From contig DEYM01000057.1 in NCBI GenBank assembly GCA_002364555.1, positions 27,805 to 44,812 on the forward strand: DNA of 17,008 bases, read 5' to 3'. The notes under the pieces were generated by a model. It was not told the DNA's origin. It saw only the letters and a program-made list of their open reading frames with translations, and made no database searches. Source of the DNA: Phycisphaerales bacterium UBA3158. Lineage in GTDB: Bacteria; Planctomycetota; Phycisphaerae; Phycisphaerales; SM1A02. Every line of letters starts with the position of its first letter. The first letter of the stretch is position 1. The translations under genes were made by a program, and so were the position numbers. Positions 7,570-15,478 of this stretch are shown one piece after another.

Positions 7570-8016
7570 ATGACTACTACCTATCTCATTCTCACGGCAA
7601 TCTTCATCGTCATCTCGGTGGCTTTGATCCTGATCATCCTCGTCCAACGCCCGTCGGGGGGGGGACTCGCCGGTGCATTTGGTGGTGCTGGTGGTGGTGG
7701 CACGGAGAGTGTCTTCGGTGGTCGCGTAGGTGATGCGCTGACGGTCATGACCGTCATCGGTTTCTGTGTCTACCTTGGTCTTGCCATAACGCTCAATCTC
7801 ATGGAGAGCCGCAACGGTACGCCTGCTCCTCCGCCGAATCTGGAGGAGACGCTTCTTCCATTCTCGGCGACCGATCCGTTCGAGGTGCCAGGTGATTCCG
7901 AGGGCGGTGGTGCTCAGGAGAGCACGACATCCGCTCCGGCTGCAACACCGGAATCCGACGGCATCTTCACGCCAAGCGCGCCTGCTTCAGAACCTGCCAG
8001 CGGCGAGGGCGGCTGA
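7570..8016 (+). CDS. secG: Preprotein translocase subunit SecG
   Basis: This 148-aa inner-membrane protein is the SecG subunit of the SecYEG channel, which assists SecA-driven protein export. Two hydrophobic segments (about 5-24 and 54-76) flank the hallmark loop LVQRPSGGGLAGAFGGAGGGGTESVFGGR, whose Gln-Arg-Pro and Gly-rich parts are diagnostic. A roughly 70-residue Pro/Ala/Ser/Glu-rich tail follows, making it longer than short SecGs (about 75-110 aa); the tail is low-complexity and probably disordered. I chose the ATG at 7570. An in-frame TTG at 7558 would add only four residues, and neither has a clear Shine-Dalgarno. The loop is encoded across a run of nine G residues (7656-7664). The stop is 2 nt before the yicC GTG, indicating coupling. 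It is probably co-transcribed with tpiA upstream. Confidence 0.93.
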   Translation: MTTTYLILTAIFIVISVALILIILVQRPSGGGLAGAFGGAGGGGTESVFGGRVGDALTVMTVIGFCVYLGLAITLNLMESRNGTPAPPPNLEETLLPFSATDPFEVPGDSEGGGAQESTTSAPAATPESDGIFTPSAPASEPASGEGG

Positions 8017-8018
8017 TC

Positions 8019-8900
8019 GTGCTTCGATCGATGACCGGATTCGGGTCCGCCACGAAAACAGTGGATGGCTGTCGTTTCGTCATTGAAGCCCGAGCTGTCA
8101 ACGGCCGTTATCTGAAATGCCACATCCGATTGCCCGAGGACTTTCACGGTCTCGAGCAGGGCCTTGAGGAGATCGTCTCGCGTTCGCTTGATCGTGGGAC
8201 CGTGACCGTGACCGTTCGGGTCAGCGGCAGTTCTCCGGACAGCGGGGCGGCCCTCGATACCGCTGCCCTCGATCGATACATCGAGCAGATCAAGCCCGTT
8301 GCCGAGAAACACGGTCTTTCGATCCAGATCGCCGACATGCTTGAACTACCTGGGGTCCTGATTTCACAGGTCGATGATGCCAGCCGGGGCAGAGTCGTCG
8401 AGATCATGCACAAGCTGCTTCAGCAGGCCTGTGATGAACTCGATGGAATGCGATCCCGGGAAGGCGAGACGCTGCAGCATGATCTGCAGGGCAGTCTCGA
8501 TGAGATTCGCGGGGCGCTTGAGTTCATCCAGGAGCGTTCTCCTGTCGTGGTGAAACTCTACGAGGAGCGTCTGCGTCAGCGTATGGAATCGCTGCTCTCG
8601 ACCGTCGGAGGCACGGTGGGCGACGAGGACCTCGTCCGCGAGGTCGCAGTTTTCGCCGAGCGATCCGACATCGCCGAGGAGATCATCCGATTGGGGGGTC
8701 ATCTCGATCACTTTCAGGAGTTGATGGACTCCGATAGCGGAGATCCACTCGGCCGAACACTTGATTTCCTGTCGCAGGAAATGCTCCGTGAAACGAACAC
8801 CATCGGAAGCAAATGTCTCGACAGCGATGTCAGTCGTCGCACCGTTCTGATCAAGGGTGCCATCGACAGGCTCAAGGAACAGGTCCAGAACGTCCGTTGA
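8019..8900 (+). CDS. yicC: YicC-family endoribonuclease
   Basis: This 293-aa protein starts with the family hallmark: read from the GTG at 8019 it gives MLRSMTGFGSA, matching the usual MIxSMTGFG opening. The N-terminal YicC domain (about 1-155) contains VEARAVNGRYL-type text (IEARAVNGRYLKCHIRLP, 22-39). The C-terminal DUF1732 region ends with DPLGRTLDFLSQEMLRETNTIGSKCLDSDVSR, which is highly typical. E. coli YicC was characterised as a metal-dependent endoribonuclease linked to small-RNA turnover and stationary-phase survival, so a cytosolic RNase role is expected. The GTG start follows the secG stop by only 2 nt, so translation is likely coupled. In many bacteria yicC precedes gmk; here a phosphotransferase-fold gene follows instead, after 28 nt. 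Full length, no defects seen. Confidence 0.95.
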   Translation: MLRSMTGFGSATKTVDGCRFVIEARAVNGRYLKCHIRLPEDFHGLEQGLEEIVSRSLDRGTVTVTVRVSGSSPDSGAALDTAALDRYIEQIKPVAEKHGLSIQIADMLELPGVLISQVDDASRGRVVEIMHKLLQQACDELDGMRSREGETLQHDLQGSLDEIRGALEFIQERSPVVVKLYEERLRQRMESLLSTVGGTVGDEDLVREVAVFAERSDIAEEIIRLGGHLDHFQELMDSDSGDPLGRTLDFLSQEMLRETNTIGSKCLDSDVSRRTVLIKGAIDRLKEQVQNVR

Positions 8901-8916
8901 GTAGACGTGGGTTTGC

Positions 8917-8921
8917 AGGAG
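8917..8921 (+). promoter_or_regulatory. Shine-Dalgarno supporting a TTG start
   Basis: AGGAG sits 7 nt upstream of the TTG at 8929. It justifies a non-ATG start for the phosphotransferase gene; no in-frame ATG occurs near the beginning of the frame. Confidence 0.75.
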
Positions 8922-8928
8922 CGGGACG

Positions 8929-9999
8929 TTGTCCAAGAAGCCGCTTGATTCCGAAGACCAGCCCAACCCCGAAGCAGGTTTCTCGTCTAACGAAGTCGCG
9001 GGCATCCTCTCCAGATACGACATCGGAACCATCAGCAGCGTCCGTGCCTACGAACGCGGCTCCAGTCGTGCACCAAAGGCCCTGATCGAATCCGACGCCG
9101 GGGAGTTCCTTCTCAAGCGAAGAGCTCCCGGAAGAGACGAGCCGAGACGCATAAAGTTCGAACACACGGTTCATGGCCAACTTCGAAAAGCGGGCTATCC
9201 GGTCGCCGAGATCATGGCCTCTCGACGAAGTCGATCAACGGCGATCCGTGGAAGCCACGGCATGTACGAGCTGTTTCGCTTCATTCGAGCCAGTCGATGT
9301 CATGGTACGAGCATCGAACTCGAGGCCTGTGGCGCGGCTCTGTCGGATTTCCACGGGATTCTCAACGACTTCGACTACCCCGCCCGGCAAGGTGGTGGAT
9401 TCCATGGAGTCTCACGTCTGGACAAGCATGTCGAGAAATATTCCTCACATCTGAGCCGCCGAAGCAGGCGCATCTGCAATCAGATCAGGGAGTGCTACAC
9501 GGAAGCCGCCCAGAACGTCGACTCGTTGGGATGGTCGAAATGGTCGACGACGATCGTGCATGGCGACTGGCATCCGGGAAACGTGCTCTTCGGTGATCGT
9601 TCCAATGTCCGAGTCGTTCTCGATTTCGACAATGTTCGCAGAGAACCGAGAATCGTGGACATTGCGTCAGCCATACTCCACTTCGGTCGGTATGTGACTG
9701 CTCTTCACAATGATGAAGGATCGACCTGGCCGGTTCAGCTGCACGAACCGTCCGTCAAGTCATTGGCCAGAGGCTACGCCTCCCATGCCGCCAGATCACC
9801 GGTAGCCACCGAACTGGCGGCATTGCCGGCCTTGATGGTCGAGGCGATTGCACTGGAGACGATTCCCTCCCTTCTTCGAGAGGGACGGTTCGGAGATCAT
9901 TCGATCAACGATTTCCTGCCGGTGGTCTCGGATTCACTCAAGAACATGCTCTCGAATTCCGGTCGACTGATCGCGACTCTTCAGACTATCCTTGGTTGA
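8929..9999 (+). CDS. Aminoglycoside phosphotransferase/choline kinase-fold protein
   Basis: This 356-aa putative small-molecule kinase has an APH-like fold. The ATP-binding N-lobe carries a candidate Lys in EFLLKRR (59-65) and a candidate Glu in KFEHTVHGQL (76-85). The catalytic loop is IVHGDWHPGNVLF (209-221), with D213 as base and N218 as metal ligand, and the second metal-binding Asp is in VLDFDNV (230-236). This is the Brenner-motif arrangement of APH, choline/homoserine kinase and CotS-like proteins. The substrate is unknown, and a role in antibiotic resistance should not be inferred from the fold. No signal peptide or membrane segment is visible, so it is cytosolic. Translation begins at a TTG with a good AGGAG site. 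It lies 28 nt after yicC, and its stop is 1 nt before the PDZ gene, so it probably belongs to the tpiA-secG-yicC transcription unit. Confidence 0.85.
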   Translation: MSKKPLDSEDQPNPEAGFSSNEVAGILSRYDIGTISSVRAYERGSSRAPKALIESDAGEFLLKRRAPGRDEPRRIKFEHTVHGQLRKAGYPVAEIMASRRSRSTAIRGSHGMYELFRFIRASRCHGTSIELEACGAALSDFHGILNDFDYPARQGGGFHGVSRLDKHVEKYSSHLSRRSRRICNQIRECYTEAAQNVDSLGWSKWSTTIVHGDWHPGNVLFGDRSNVRVVLDFDNVRREPRIVDIASAILHFGRYVTALHNDEGSTWPVQLHEPSVKSLARGYASHAARSPVATELAALPALMVEAIALETIPSLLREGRFGDHSINDFLPVVSDSLKNMLSNSGRLIATLQTILG

Positions 10000-10000
10000 G

Positions 10001-11011
10001 ATGAAAATGACGCGAATCATCCTGATGCTGTTCATGGCCATGGCCGGTCTGTCGTCCGTTCTCGCTGATTCATTGCCACCGACCCCCGCGGATCTGCCCG
10101 GCGACCCTCGTCACCGGCTTTCCGTCTACATGGAACGGTTGGACAGCGAGCGATGGCTCGATCGTGAGACGGCGACGATCGATCTTGCCAGGGACAGAGT
10201 CGTCGAGGAACGCGTGATCGTCGAGCGCCTTGCCCAATCACTCATGACGCAGGAGCAGAGATTGCGTCTGCTCCGTGCCATCGAGACAAGACTGCTACTC
10301 CTTCCCAAGGGCGCCGTGGGAATCTCGATGAAGAAGCACATCTCGGATTTCGTCGATCACAACGGCGAACCCGTTCGTGGCGTCGAGGTGGTCGATCTGA
10401 TTCCGGGCATGCCTGCCGAGGATGTGCTCAGGATCGGCGATGTCATGGTGTCCATTGAAGATGAGCCCCTTGAAATCCCATCGCAGGTCTCTTCATTGAT
10501 CAAGCAGTACTGGCCAGGTGATGAAGTGGAGCTTGAAATCGCTCGAGACGAGATGGCCAATGGCGAAGAGGGTGAACGTAGAAGCCGTCGAATTCGCATA
10601 CGAATTAAGCTCGGTTCAACGGATCAGCTGGTCCAGCAGAATCGAAATTCTCGATTCGCGAACAGCGATCGTCATCTGGATGAAAAGAGGGTCTACGAGT
10701 ACTACCAGCTTCATGGACCCAAACCGAGGCTCCTGAACCCCCCTGGGAACGACGCCCAGCCCATGCAGGTCTCGAGCATGCCGATGGGCTTCGACATCGA
10801 TCTCATCCTGCAGCAGCTGGTCGCCGATCGGGAGGCTGTTCTGGAGAAGCGCCCAGACGCGATGTCCACGGTGGAGTTCACCGAGAAGTGGACCCGTTAT
10901 TCACAGGACATATCGATCATCCTGCAGCAGAACAGCTTCAGCGATCAGGATCGTCTCACACTGGAGAATCTGGTCGCCAGGATCATCGAGTCTGTTTCAC
11001 TGGAGCCGTGA
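10001..11011 (+). CDS. Secreted PDZ-domain protein
   Basis: This 336-aa protein opens with MKMTRIILMLFMAMAGLSSVLADS, a Sec signal peptide with probable cleavage after SVLA. It is therefore exported or periplasmic, possibly through the SecYEG channel whose SecG is encoded upstream. Residues 45-100 form a charged helical segment rich in Arg/Glu/Leu. Residues about 104-205 form a PDZ-like domain: GAVGISM at the peptide-binding loop, GVEVVDLIPGMPAEDVLRIGDVMVSIEDEPL, and WPGDEVELEIARD. No protease, lipoprotein box or C-terminal membrane segment is visible, so it is probably a binding or scaffold protein rather than a DegP-type enzyme. The start lies 1 nt after the preceding stop; ATGs at 10001 and 10007 are both possible. 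The gene ends 15 nt from the convergent DUF2007-like gene. Exact function unknown. Confidence 0.8.
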   Translation: MKMTRIILMLFMAMAGLSSVLADSLPPTPADLPGDPRHRLSVYMERLDSERWLDRETATIDLARDRVVEERVIVERLAQSLMTQEQRLRLLRAIETRLLLLPKGAVGISMKKHISDFVDHNGEPVRGVEVVDLIPGMPAEDVLRIGDVMVSIEDEPLEIPSQVSSLIKQYWPGDEVELEIARDEMANGEEGERRSRRIRIRIKLGSTDQLVQQNRNSRFANSDRHLDEKRVYEYYQLHGPKPRLLNPPGNDAQPMQVSSMPMGFDIDLILQQLVADREAVLEKRPDAMSTVEFTEKWTRYSQDISIILQQNSFSDQDRLTLENLVARIIESVSLEP

Positions 11012-11026
11012 CCGTCGTACCCGTTC

Positions 11027-11434
11027 TCAGAAGAGGCTCGGGATCGCGATGGCAACGAAGATGACCAGCAGAATCAGGCAGATCATCGCAATGAATCGAA
11101 TGGAGGGCTTGATCGCCTTCGGAACCGGTTTCAACGGCAGGCTGTCGCACCGCTCCCCGATATCCACCTGTTCCCAATCGAGTTCACGTGCATCGGTACG
11201 AGCATCCTCGATGGTGAGACGTGCCAGTTCGAGTTGGGATTCCCTGACCAGCACCGGGTAGGCGCCTTTGCCCTGCCTTGGTTGAAGGCTCGTGTAGTTC
11301 TCGGGAAGAACACCGGGGGAGTCGGCCGGAATATCGAATTCGGCCAGGAGAATCACAAGCGCCTCGGCGGCGAATTTACTGTCGCAATCCTCCACGGACA
11401 CCAGCCGTTCGTGATTGCCGGCCTCATTGGTCAT
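11027..11434 (-). CDS. Small DUF2007-like protein with C-terminal membrane anchor
   Basis: This 135-aa protein has an N-terminal soluble part (about 8-90) resembling DUF2007/putative signal-transducing proteins. It opens LVSVEDCDSKFAAEALVILLAEFDIPADSP, which fits the pattern of a short strand, a helix scanning 'AA..L...L....I' and a variable loop. It continues with VLVRESQLELARLTIEDAR, the second strand-helix unit. One strongly hydrophobic segment follows at about 112-133 (FIAMICLILLVIFVAIAIPSLF), so it is probably tail-anchored with its soluble domain in the cytoplasm. The start ATG at 11434 overlaps the last 11 nt of the upstream DUF2314-like gene, so translation is probably coupled and the two may act together. 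Function is unknown; the DUF2007 assignment is by eye and moderately sure. Confidence 0.7.
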   Translation of the reverse strand: MTNEAGNHERLVSVEDCDSKFAAEALVILLAEFDIPADSPGVLPENYTSLQPRQGKGAYPVLVRESQLELARLTIEDARTDARELDWEQVDIGERCDSLPLKPVPKAIKPSIRFIAMICLILLVIFVAIAIPSLF

Positions 11435-12623
11435 CGGGATACATGCTCTCTAGCGCCATGGCTGCATCGGGTCCGTGTGGCCCTTGTGGAAGCATGACAC
11501 ACCATGAAGAGATCGTCTCGCTGTCGATGTCGTGCAGATCGCCGGGTGTCATCCCCGGTAGATCAGGCGGGCAATGGACGAGTTCCGCCTGAAGCATGTC
11601 GTTGTTGACCTTCACGACCTTGAGCCAGAGATGATGCGTATCCTGCTCGTCGTCCTCCTTGGGCATGAAGGGGACCTGCACAAGACAGTCGATCTCCCCA
11701 CAGACATGTCGGCAGGTGTTCACGAAGATCGACCAGCTTTCTCTCGCAAGCCTCGTTTCTCTCGAGCTTGATCTGCTGGTCTGGTACATCGCCACCGTGG
11801 GCTGCTTGAGGGCCTCGAGAATGACGGAGGCATCCTTTCCCTCCGGATCGGTGATCATGGCGGTGGGCGATGGTAGATATTCCTCGAGCTCCATCGACTC
11901 GGCCGTCTTCAGCTGCATCTTGAGATCGGCACCGATGCGAGCAATGTCCGAAGGCGATGGAAGCGGATGCTCCATGCTCAGACTCGCCACACCGTCAAGC
12001 AGCATCAGAGCCGCCTGATGGGACTCCTCGCCGACATTGGCGACAGCCAGTTCGGCTCGACCGCATCGATGCAGGCCCTTGGTCTGGAGGATCCAGTCCT
12101 CTTCCTCAGTCTCGATGCCTTCGATGACCCAGAGGATGCGATCGGGTGGTTCGGCGCCGTCTCCGAGAAAGGCGTTGTCGAGCGTCTGTCCCGTCATGAT
12201 CCGATTCGTCACGATGTCCCATGCGAACATCGCTTCACCGGCGGAAGCGGCAACGAGTCGAACCATGTTCACATACATCGTCAGCGGGTCGATCGCAGGC
12301 AGAATCGTTTCGATCCCGACGAGATAGGGGCACTCCTCCAGAGAGCACTCGAGTCCGTCATCCTCGGTTCTGGGCGCACCGAACAGGAGCAGCGCATGCG
12401 GTATTCCCGGCACCTCGACCTGAGCCAGCCAGTCCTGGTCGGGCGGCGTCTCCAGCTCGCCGGCTTGAATGGAATCGCCGATGAAATCGGCCATCCTCTG
12501 GATGGCCTGCTGCCCGGAGACCTCATTGGGCGCTCCGATGAGTATGCCGCTGGGCTCAGGAGGCTCGACCAGCCATTGTGTATCAGGAAGACTCGAGAGA
12601 TCGATAAGAGGAAGCAGTGACAT
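11424..12623 (-). CDS. DUF2314-like protein of unknown function
   Basis: This 399-aa acidic, apparently cytosolic protein has no signal peptide or membrane segment. The C-terminal part (about 300-385) resembles DUF2314: a helix with SWSIFVNTCRHV, then HHLWLKVVKVNNDMLQAELVHCPPDLPGMTPGDLHDIDSETISSWCVM, matching the family's 'hmWvkV...g...G.L.n.P..v...k.Gd.......IsDW' pattern. The N-terminal ~280 residues hold several mixed alpha/beta segments and may correspond to the partner domain often annotated DUF4026, but I am unsure. The start ATG at 12623 lies 2 nt after the leuS stop and has no good Shine-Dalgarno, so it probably depends on coupling to leuS. Its own stop overlaps the next gene. No biochemical role can be assigned. 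Linkage to leuS suggests expression with translation capacity but does not prove a role there. Confidence 0.72.
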   Translation of the reverse strand: MSLLPLIDLSSLPDTQWLVEPPEPSGILIGAPNEVSGQQAIQRMADFIGDSIQAGELETPPDQDWLAQVEVPGIPHALLLFGAPRTEDDGLECSLEECPYLVGIETILPAIDPLTMYVNMVRLVAASAGEAMFAWDIVTNRIMTGQTLDNAFLGDGAEPPDRILWVIEGIETEEEDWILQTKGLHRCGRAELAVANVGEESHQAALMLLDGVASLSMEHPLPSPSDIARIGADLKMQLKTAESMELEEYLPSPTAMITDPEGKDASVILEALKQPTVAMYQTSRSSSRETRLARESWSIFVNTCRHVCGEIDCLVQVPFMPKEDDEQDTHHLWLKVVKVNNDMLQAELVHCPPDLPGMTPGDLHDIDSETISSWCVMLPQGPHGPDAAMALESMYPDDQ

Positions 12624-12625
12624 GA

Positions 12626-15418
12626 TCAGCCCGTGATTATGTTGATTATCTTGCCAGGTACGACGATGACTTTTCGGACAGGTGCCTCACCGATGAGTTC
12701 CACGATTCGTGGATCTGCCAGAGCCGTCTCCTGCAGATGCGTTTCAGAGGCGTCGGAAGGGACGGTGATCTTGGATCGGACCTTCCCCTTGATCTGTATC
12801 GGCATTTCCATGGTGTCATCAACCAGCATTGTTTCGTCGAATTCAGGCCACTGGGTCAGGGCGATCGACGACTCGTTGCCGATCCGATGCCAGATTTCCT
12901 CGGCAACGAATGGAGCCATCGGTGCCAGGGTGCGAACCAGTCTTCCGATCTGGTCGGTGGTCATGCGGCCCGTGGAGGTCGCGACGTTGACGAATTCGAT
13001 CAATGCGGCGATGGCGGTATTGAACGAAAGGCGTTCGATATCGGATTCGACCTTGTGAATCGTCCGGTGCAACGCCCGTTCAATCGTCTCATCGGGTTCG
13101 TCCGCCATGATGACGGAACCGGTCTCCTCGTCGATGACCAGCCGCCACAGTCTCTGCAGGAACCGGAATACGCCGATGATGTCACGTGGATTCCAGGGCT
13201 TGCTCGACTCCAGCGGCCCCATGTACATCTCGTAGAGACGCAGTGTGTCGGCGCCCCACGTCTCGATGACCTCATCGGGGTTGATGACATTTCTCAGGGA
13301 CTTGCTCATCTTCGCGATGGTTCGCTTGACCGATGCGCCGGTCGCCGTTTCCACGTACTGATCGCCGTCCTTCTCCTCGACCTCATCGACTGGAACAAGT
13401 GACCCATCGCTTCGTTGGAACGCCCAGCTCGTGAGCAGGCCTTGATGGAACAGTCTGCGGAAAGGCTCTTCGGAGGAGACATGGCCCAGATCATGGAGCA
13501 TCTTGTTCCAGAAACGTGCATAGAGCAGATGAAGCACGGCGTGCTCGGCACCGCCGATGTACAGATCGACGCCATCTCCCAGCCAGTAGGCCTCCGCCTT
13601 CTCATCCACGAATCGGGTATCGCAGTTCGGGCTGCAGTATCGAAGGTGATACCAGCATGAACCGGCCCATCCGGGCATGGTGTTGGTTTCCCTGGTGACA
13701 GGCGTGTCCGGAGGAAGCAGGGCTGGATCGACACCAGCCTCGCCGGCTGTCGTGTTCAGCCACGCTTCAGCCTTGGCCAGAAGAGGTTGTGGATCCTCTG
13801 ATTCCACGGGCACAAAATCGTCAAGCGGCGGAAGTTCCACGGGAAGATGCTCTTCCGAGATCGGCCAGGTACGCCCGTGTTCATCGTGGACGATTGGAAA
13901 CGGCTCTCCCCAGTAGCGTTGTCGTGAGAAGAGCCAGTCGCGAAGTCGATAGCGGACTTGACGGTCTCCGATTCGCTTCTTTTCAATCCATTCAATGACG
14001 GCTTCTCTGGCTTCTTCCGAAGTGCAGTCGTCCAGTGAGAGATCGTCGCCGGAGGAGTTGATGACGAGTCCATCTCCAGTCAGGCATCCCTCGCCGGCCG
14101 GACCATTCGATGATCTGACGACGGTTCTGATATCGAGATCGAACCTGGTCGCGAAGGCGGCATCGCGTTCATCATGTCCGGGGACGGCCATGATCGCGCC
14201 ATGGCCGTAGCTCATCAGGACATAGTCGGCGACCCAGATCGGGATGGTCTCACCGGTCGCCGGATTGATGGCCGAAAGTCCCAGGGCAACACCGGTCTTG
14301 TCTTCCTGGTCAGCCATCCGCTCGACATCTGCTCTTGACGAGGCGGTCTCGACGTACTGCTTCAACGCCTCGACATCGGTTGATGGTGACGGAGACGTGA
14401 TCAAGGCTTGCACCAATGGGTGCTCAGGTGCGAGAACCATGAATGTCACACCGAAAATGGTGTCCGGTCGTGTCGTGAATACACGGATGGGATCTCCATG
14501 TTCACATTGGAAATCGATGTCCGCGCCTTCGCTTCGGCCAATCCATTCAGCTTGCATGGTCCGAGTCGATTCGGGCCAATTCACCTTGTCCAGATCGGCG
14601 AGCAGTCTGTCTGCATAGGCCGTGATCCGAAACATCCACTGTTTGAGCGGCTTGCGAACGACGGGATAGCCTCCTCGTTCGCTTCTTCCATCGATGACCT
14701 CTTCATTGGCAAGAGCCGTTCCGAGCTTTGGACACCAGTTCACGACCTGTTCCGAGAGGTACGCGAGTCGTTTATCGTCGAGATACGCCTGTTGTTCCTC
14801 GTCGTTGAGATCGGACCATGGTCGACCTTCGACCTCTCTCTGCCCGTTGGACAGAGACTCGATCAATTCAGAGAGGGGTTTCGCCTTGTCGCATGTGTCG
14901 TCGAACCATGAATTCCATGCCTGGAGCCAGATCCATTGGGTCCATCGATAGTAGTCGGGATCGATGGTCGCGAGTTCACGAGACCAGTCGTAGCTGAATC
15001 CGATGGCATCCAGCTGGCCTCGATAGGTTTCGATCGCGGCCCGTGTGGTTTCGGCGGGATGAATTCCGGTTGTGATGGCGTATTGTTCCGCTGGCAATCC
15101 GAAGGCATCCCAGCCCATCGGATGCAGAACGTTGTAACCACGCATTCGATGGAATCTGGAGAGGATGTCGCTGCCGATGTATCCAACCGGATGTCCGACA
15201 TGCAGACCGGCTCCCGATGGATAGGGGAACATGTCGAGGCAGTAGAACTTGGGCAGCGAGTCGTCGAATCCGGGATCTCCCGGATTGCCCACGCGATAGA
15301 TCCCATCGGATTCCCATTGGGTCCGCCAATGCTTCTCAAAGCCACTGGCCAGATCCGCTGTGTAGCGGTGTGATGGCGTTGACGCAGCTGACTCGGGCTT
15401 GGTGGCGTGATCTGACAT
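12626..15418 (-). CDS. leuS: Leucyl-tRNA synthetase
   Basis: This complete 930-aa class I synthetase charges tRNA-Leu and edits mischarged tRNA. The Rossmann core carries the HIGH motif as HVGH (73-76), within a MFPYPSGAGLHVGHPVGY stretch. The CP1 editing domain shows TTRPDTIFGVTFMVLAPEHPL (315-335) and the GAIMAVPGHDERD segment (407-419) with the conserved editing Asp. The second signature is KMSKS (703-707), within IAKMSKSLRNVINPDEVI. An anticodon-binding helical domain and a C-terminal tail domain follow. It is longer than the E. coli enzyme (860 aa), partly through an insertion near 175-225 ahead of VNWCPKLGTALANEEVIDGRSERGGYP, a form I associate with planctomycetes. The GGGAG site (15427-15431) lies 8 nt from the ATG at 15418 but only 2 nt from the alternative at 15424, so 15418 is preferred. 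It is 60 nt after folC and probably shares its transcript. Confidence 0.97.
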   Translation of the reverse strand: MSDHATKPESAASTPSHRYTADLASGFEKHWRTQWESDGIYRVGNPGDPGFDDSLPKFYCLDMFPYPSGAGLHVGHPVGYIGSDILSRFHRMRGYNVLHPMGWDAFGLPAEQYAITTGIHPAETTRAAIETYRGQLDAIGFSYDWSRELATIDPDYYRWTQWIWLQAWNSWFDDTCDKAKPLSELIESLSNGQREVEGRPWSDLNDEEQQAYLDDKRLAYLSEQVVNWCPKLGTALANEEVIDGRSERGGYPVVRKPLKQWMFRITAYADRLLADLDKVNWPESTRTMQAEWIGRSEGADIDFQCEHGDPIRVFTTRPDTIFGVTFMVLAPEHPLVQALITSPSPSTDVEALKQYVETASSRADVERMADQEDKTGVALGLSAINPATGETIPIWVADYVLMSYGHGAIMAVPGHDERDAAFATRFDLDIRTVVRSSNGPAGEGCLTGDGLVINSSGDDLSLDDCTSEEAREAVIEWIEKKRIGDRQVRYRLRDWLFSRQRYWGEPFPIVHDEHGRTWPISEEHLPVELPPLDDFVPVESEDPQPLLAKAEAWLNTTAGEAGVDPALLPPDTPVTRETNTMPGWAGSCWYHLRYCSPNCDTRFVDEKAEAYWLGDGVDLYIGGAEHAVLHLLYARFWNKMLHDLGHVSSEEPFRRLFHQGLLTSWAFQRSDGSLVPVDEVEEKDGDQYVETATGASVKRTIAKMSKSLRNVINPDEVIETWGADTLRLYEMYMGPLESSKPWNPRDIIGVFRFLQRLWRLVIDEETGSVIMADEPDETIERALHRTIHKVESDIERLSFNTAIAALIEFVNVATSTGRMTTDQIGRLVRTLAPMAPFVAEEIWHRIGNESSIALTQWPEFDETMLVDDTMEMPIQIKGKVRSKITVPSDASETHLQETALADPRIVELIGEAPVRKVIVVPGKIINIITG

Positions 15419-15426
15419 GCTCATGG

Positions 15427-15431
15427 CTCCC
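15427..15431 (-). promoter_or_regulatory. Shine-Dalgarno deciding the leuS start
   Basis: GGGAG on the minus strand is 8 nt from the ATG at 15418 but only 2 nt from the ATG at 15424. It therefore supports the shorter MSDHATK start. Confidence 0.7.
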
Positions 15432-15478
15432 TGCAAGGAACATGGCATGGTACCTCTGGGCGCTACCTTCGTGAGGCT

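Noticed and set aside
8929..9999. Aminoglycoside resistance gene
   Set aside because: Only the general APH-fold motifs are present. The chromosomal operon context with secG and yicC and the lack of mobile-element signs give no reason to assign antibiotic modification.
15419..15478. Terminator or separate promoter between folC and leuS
   Set aside because: The 60-nt spacer shows only weak partial complementarity and no convincing promoter hexamers.
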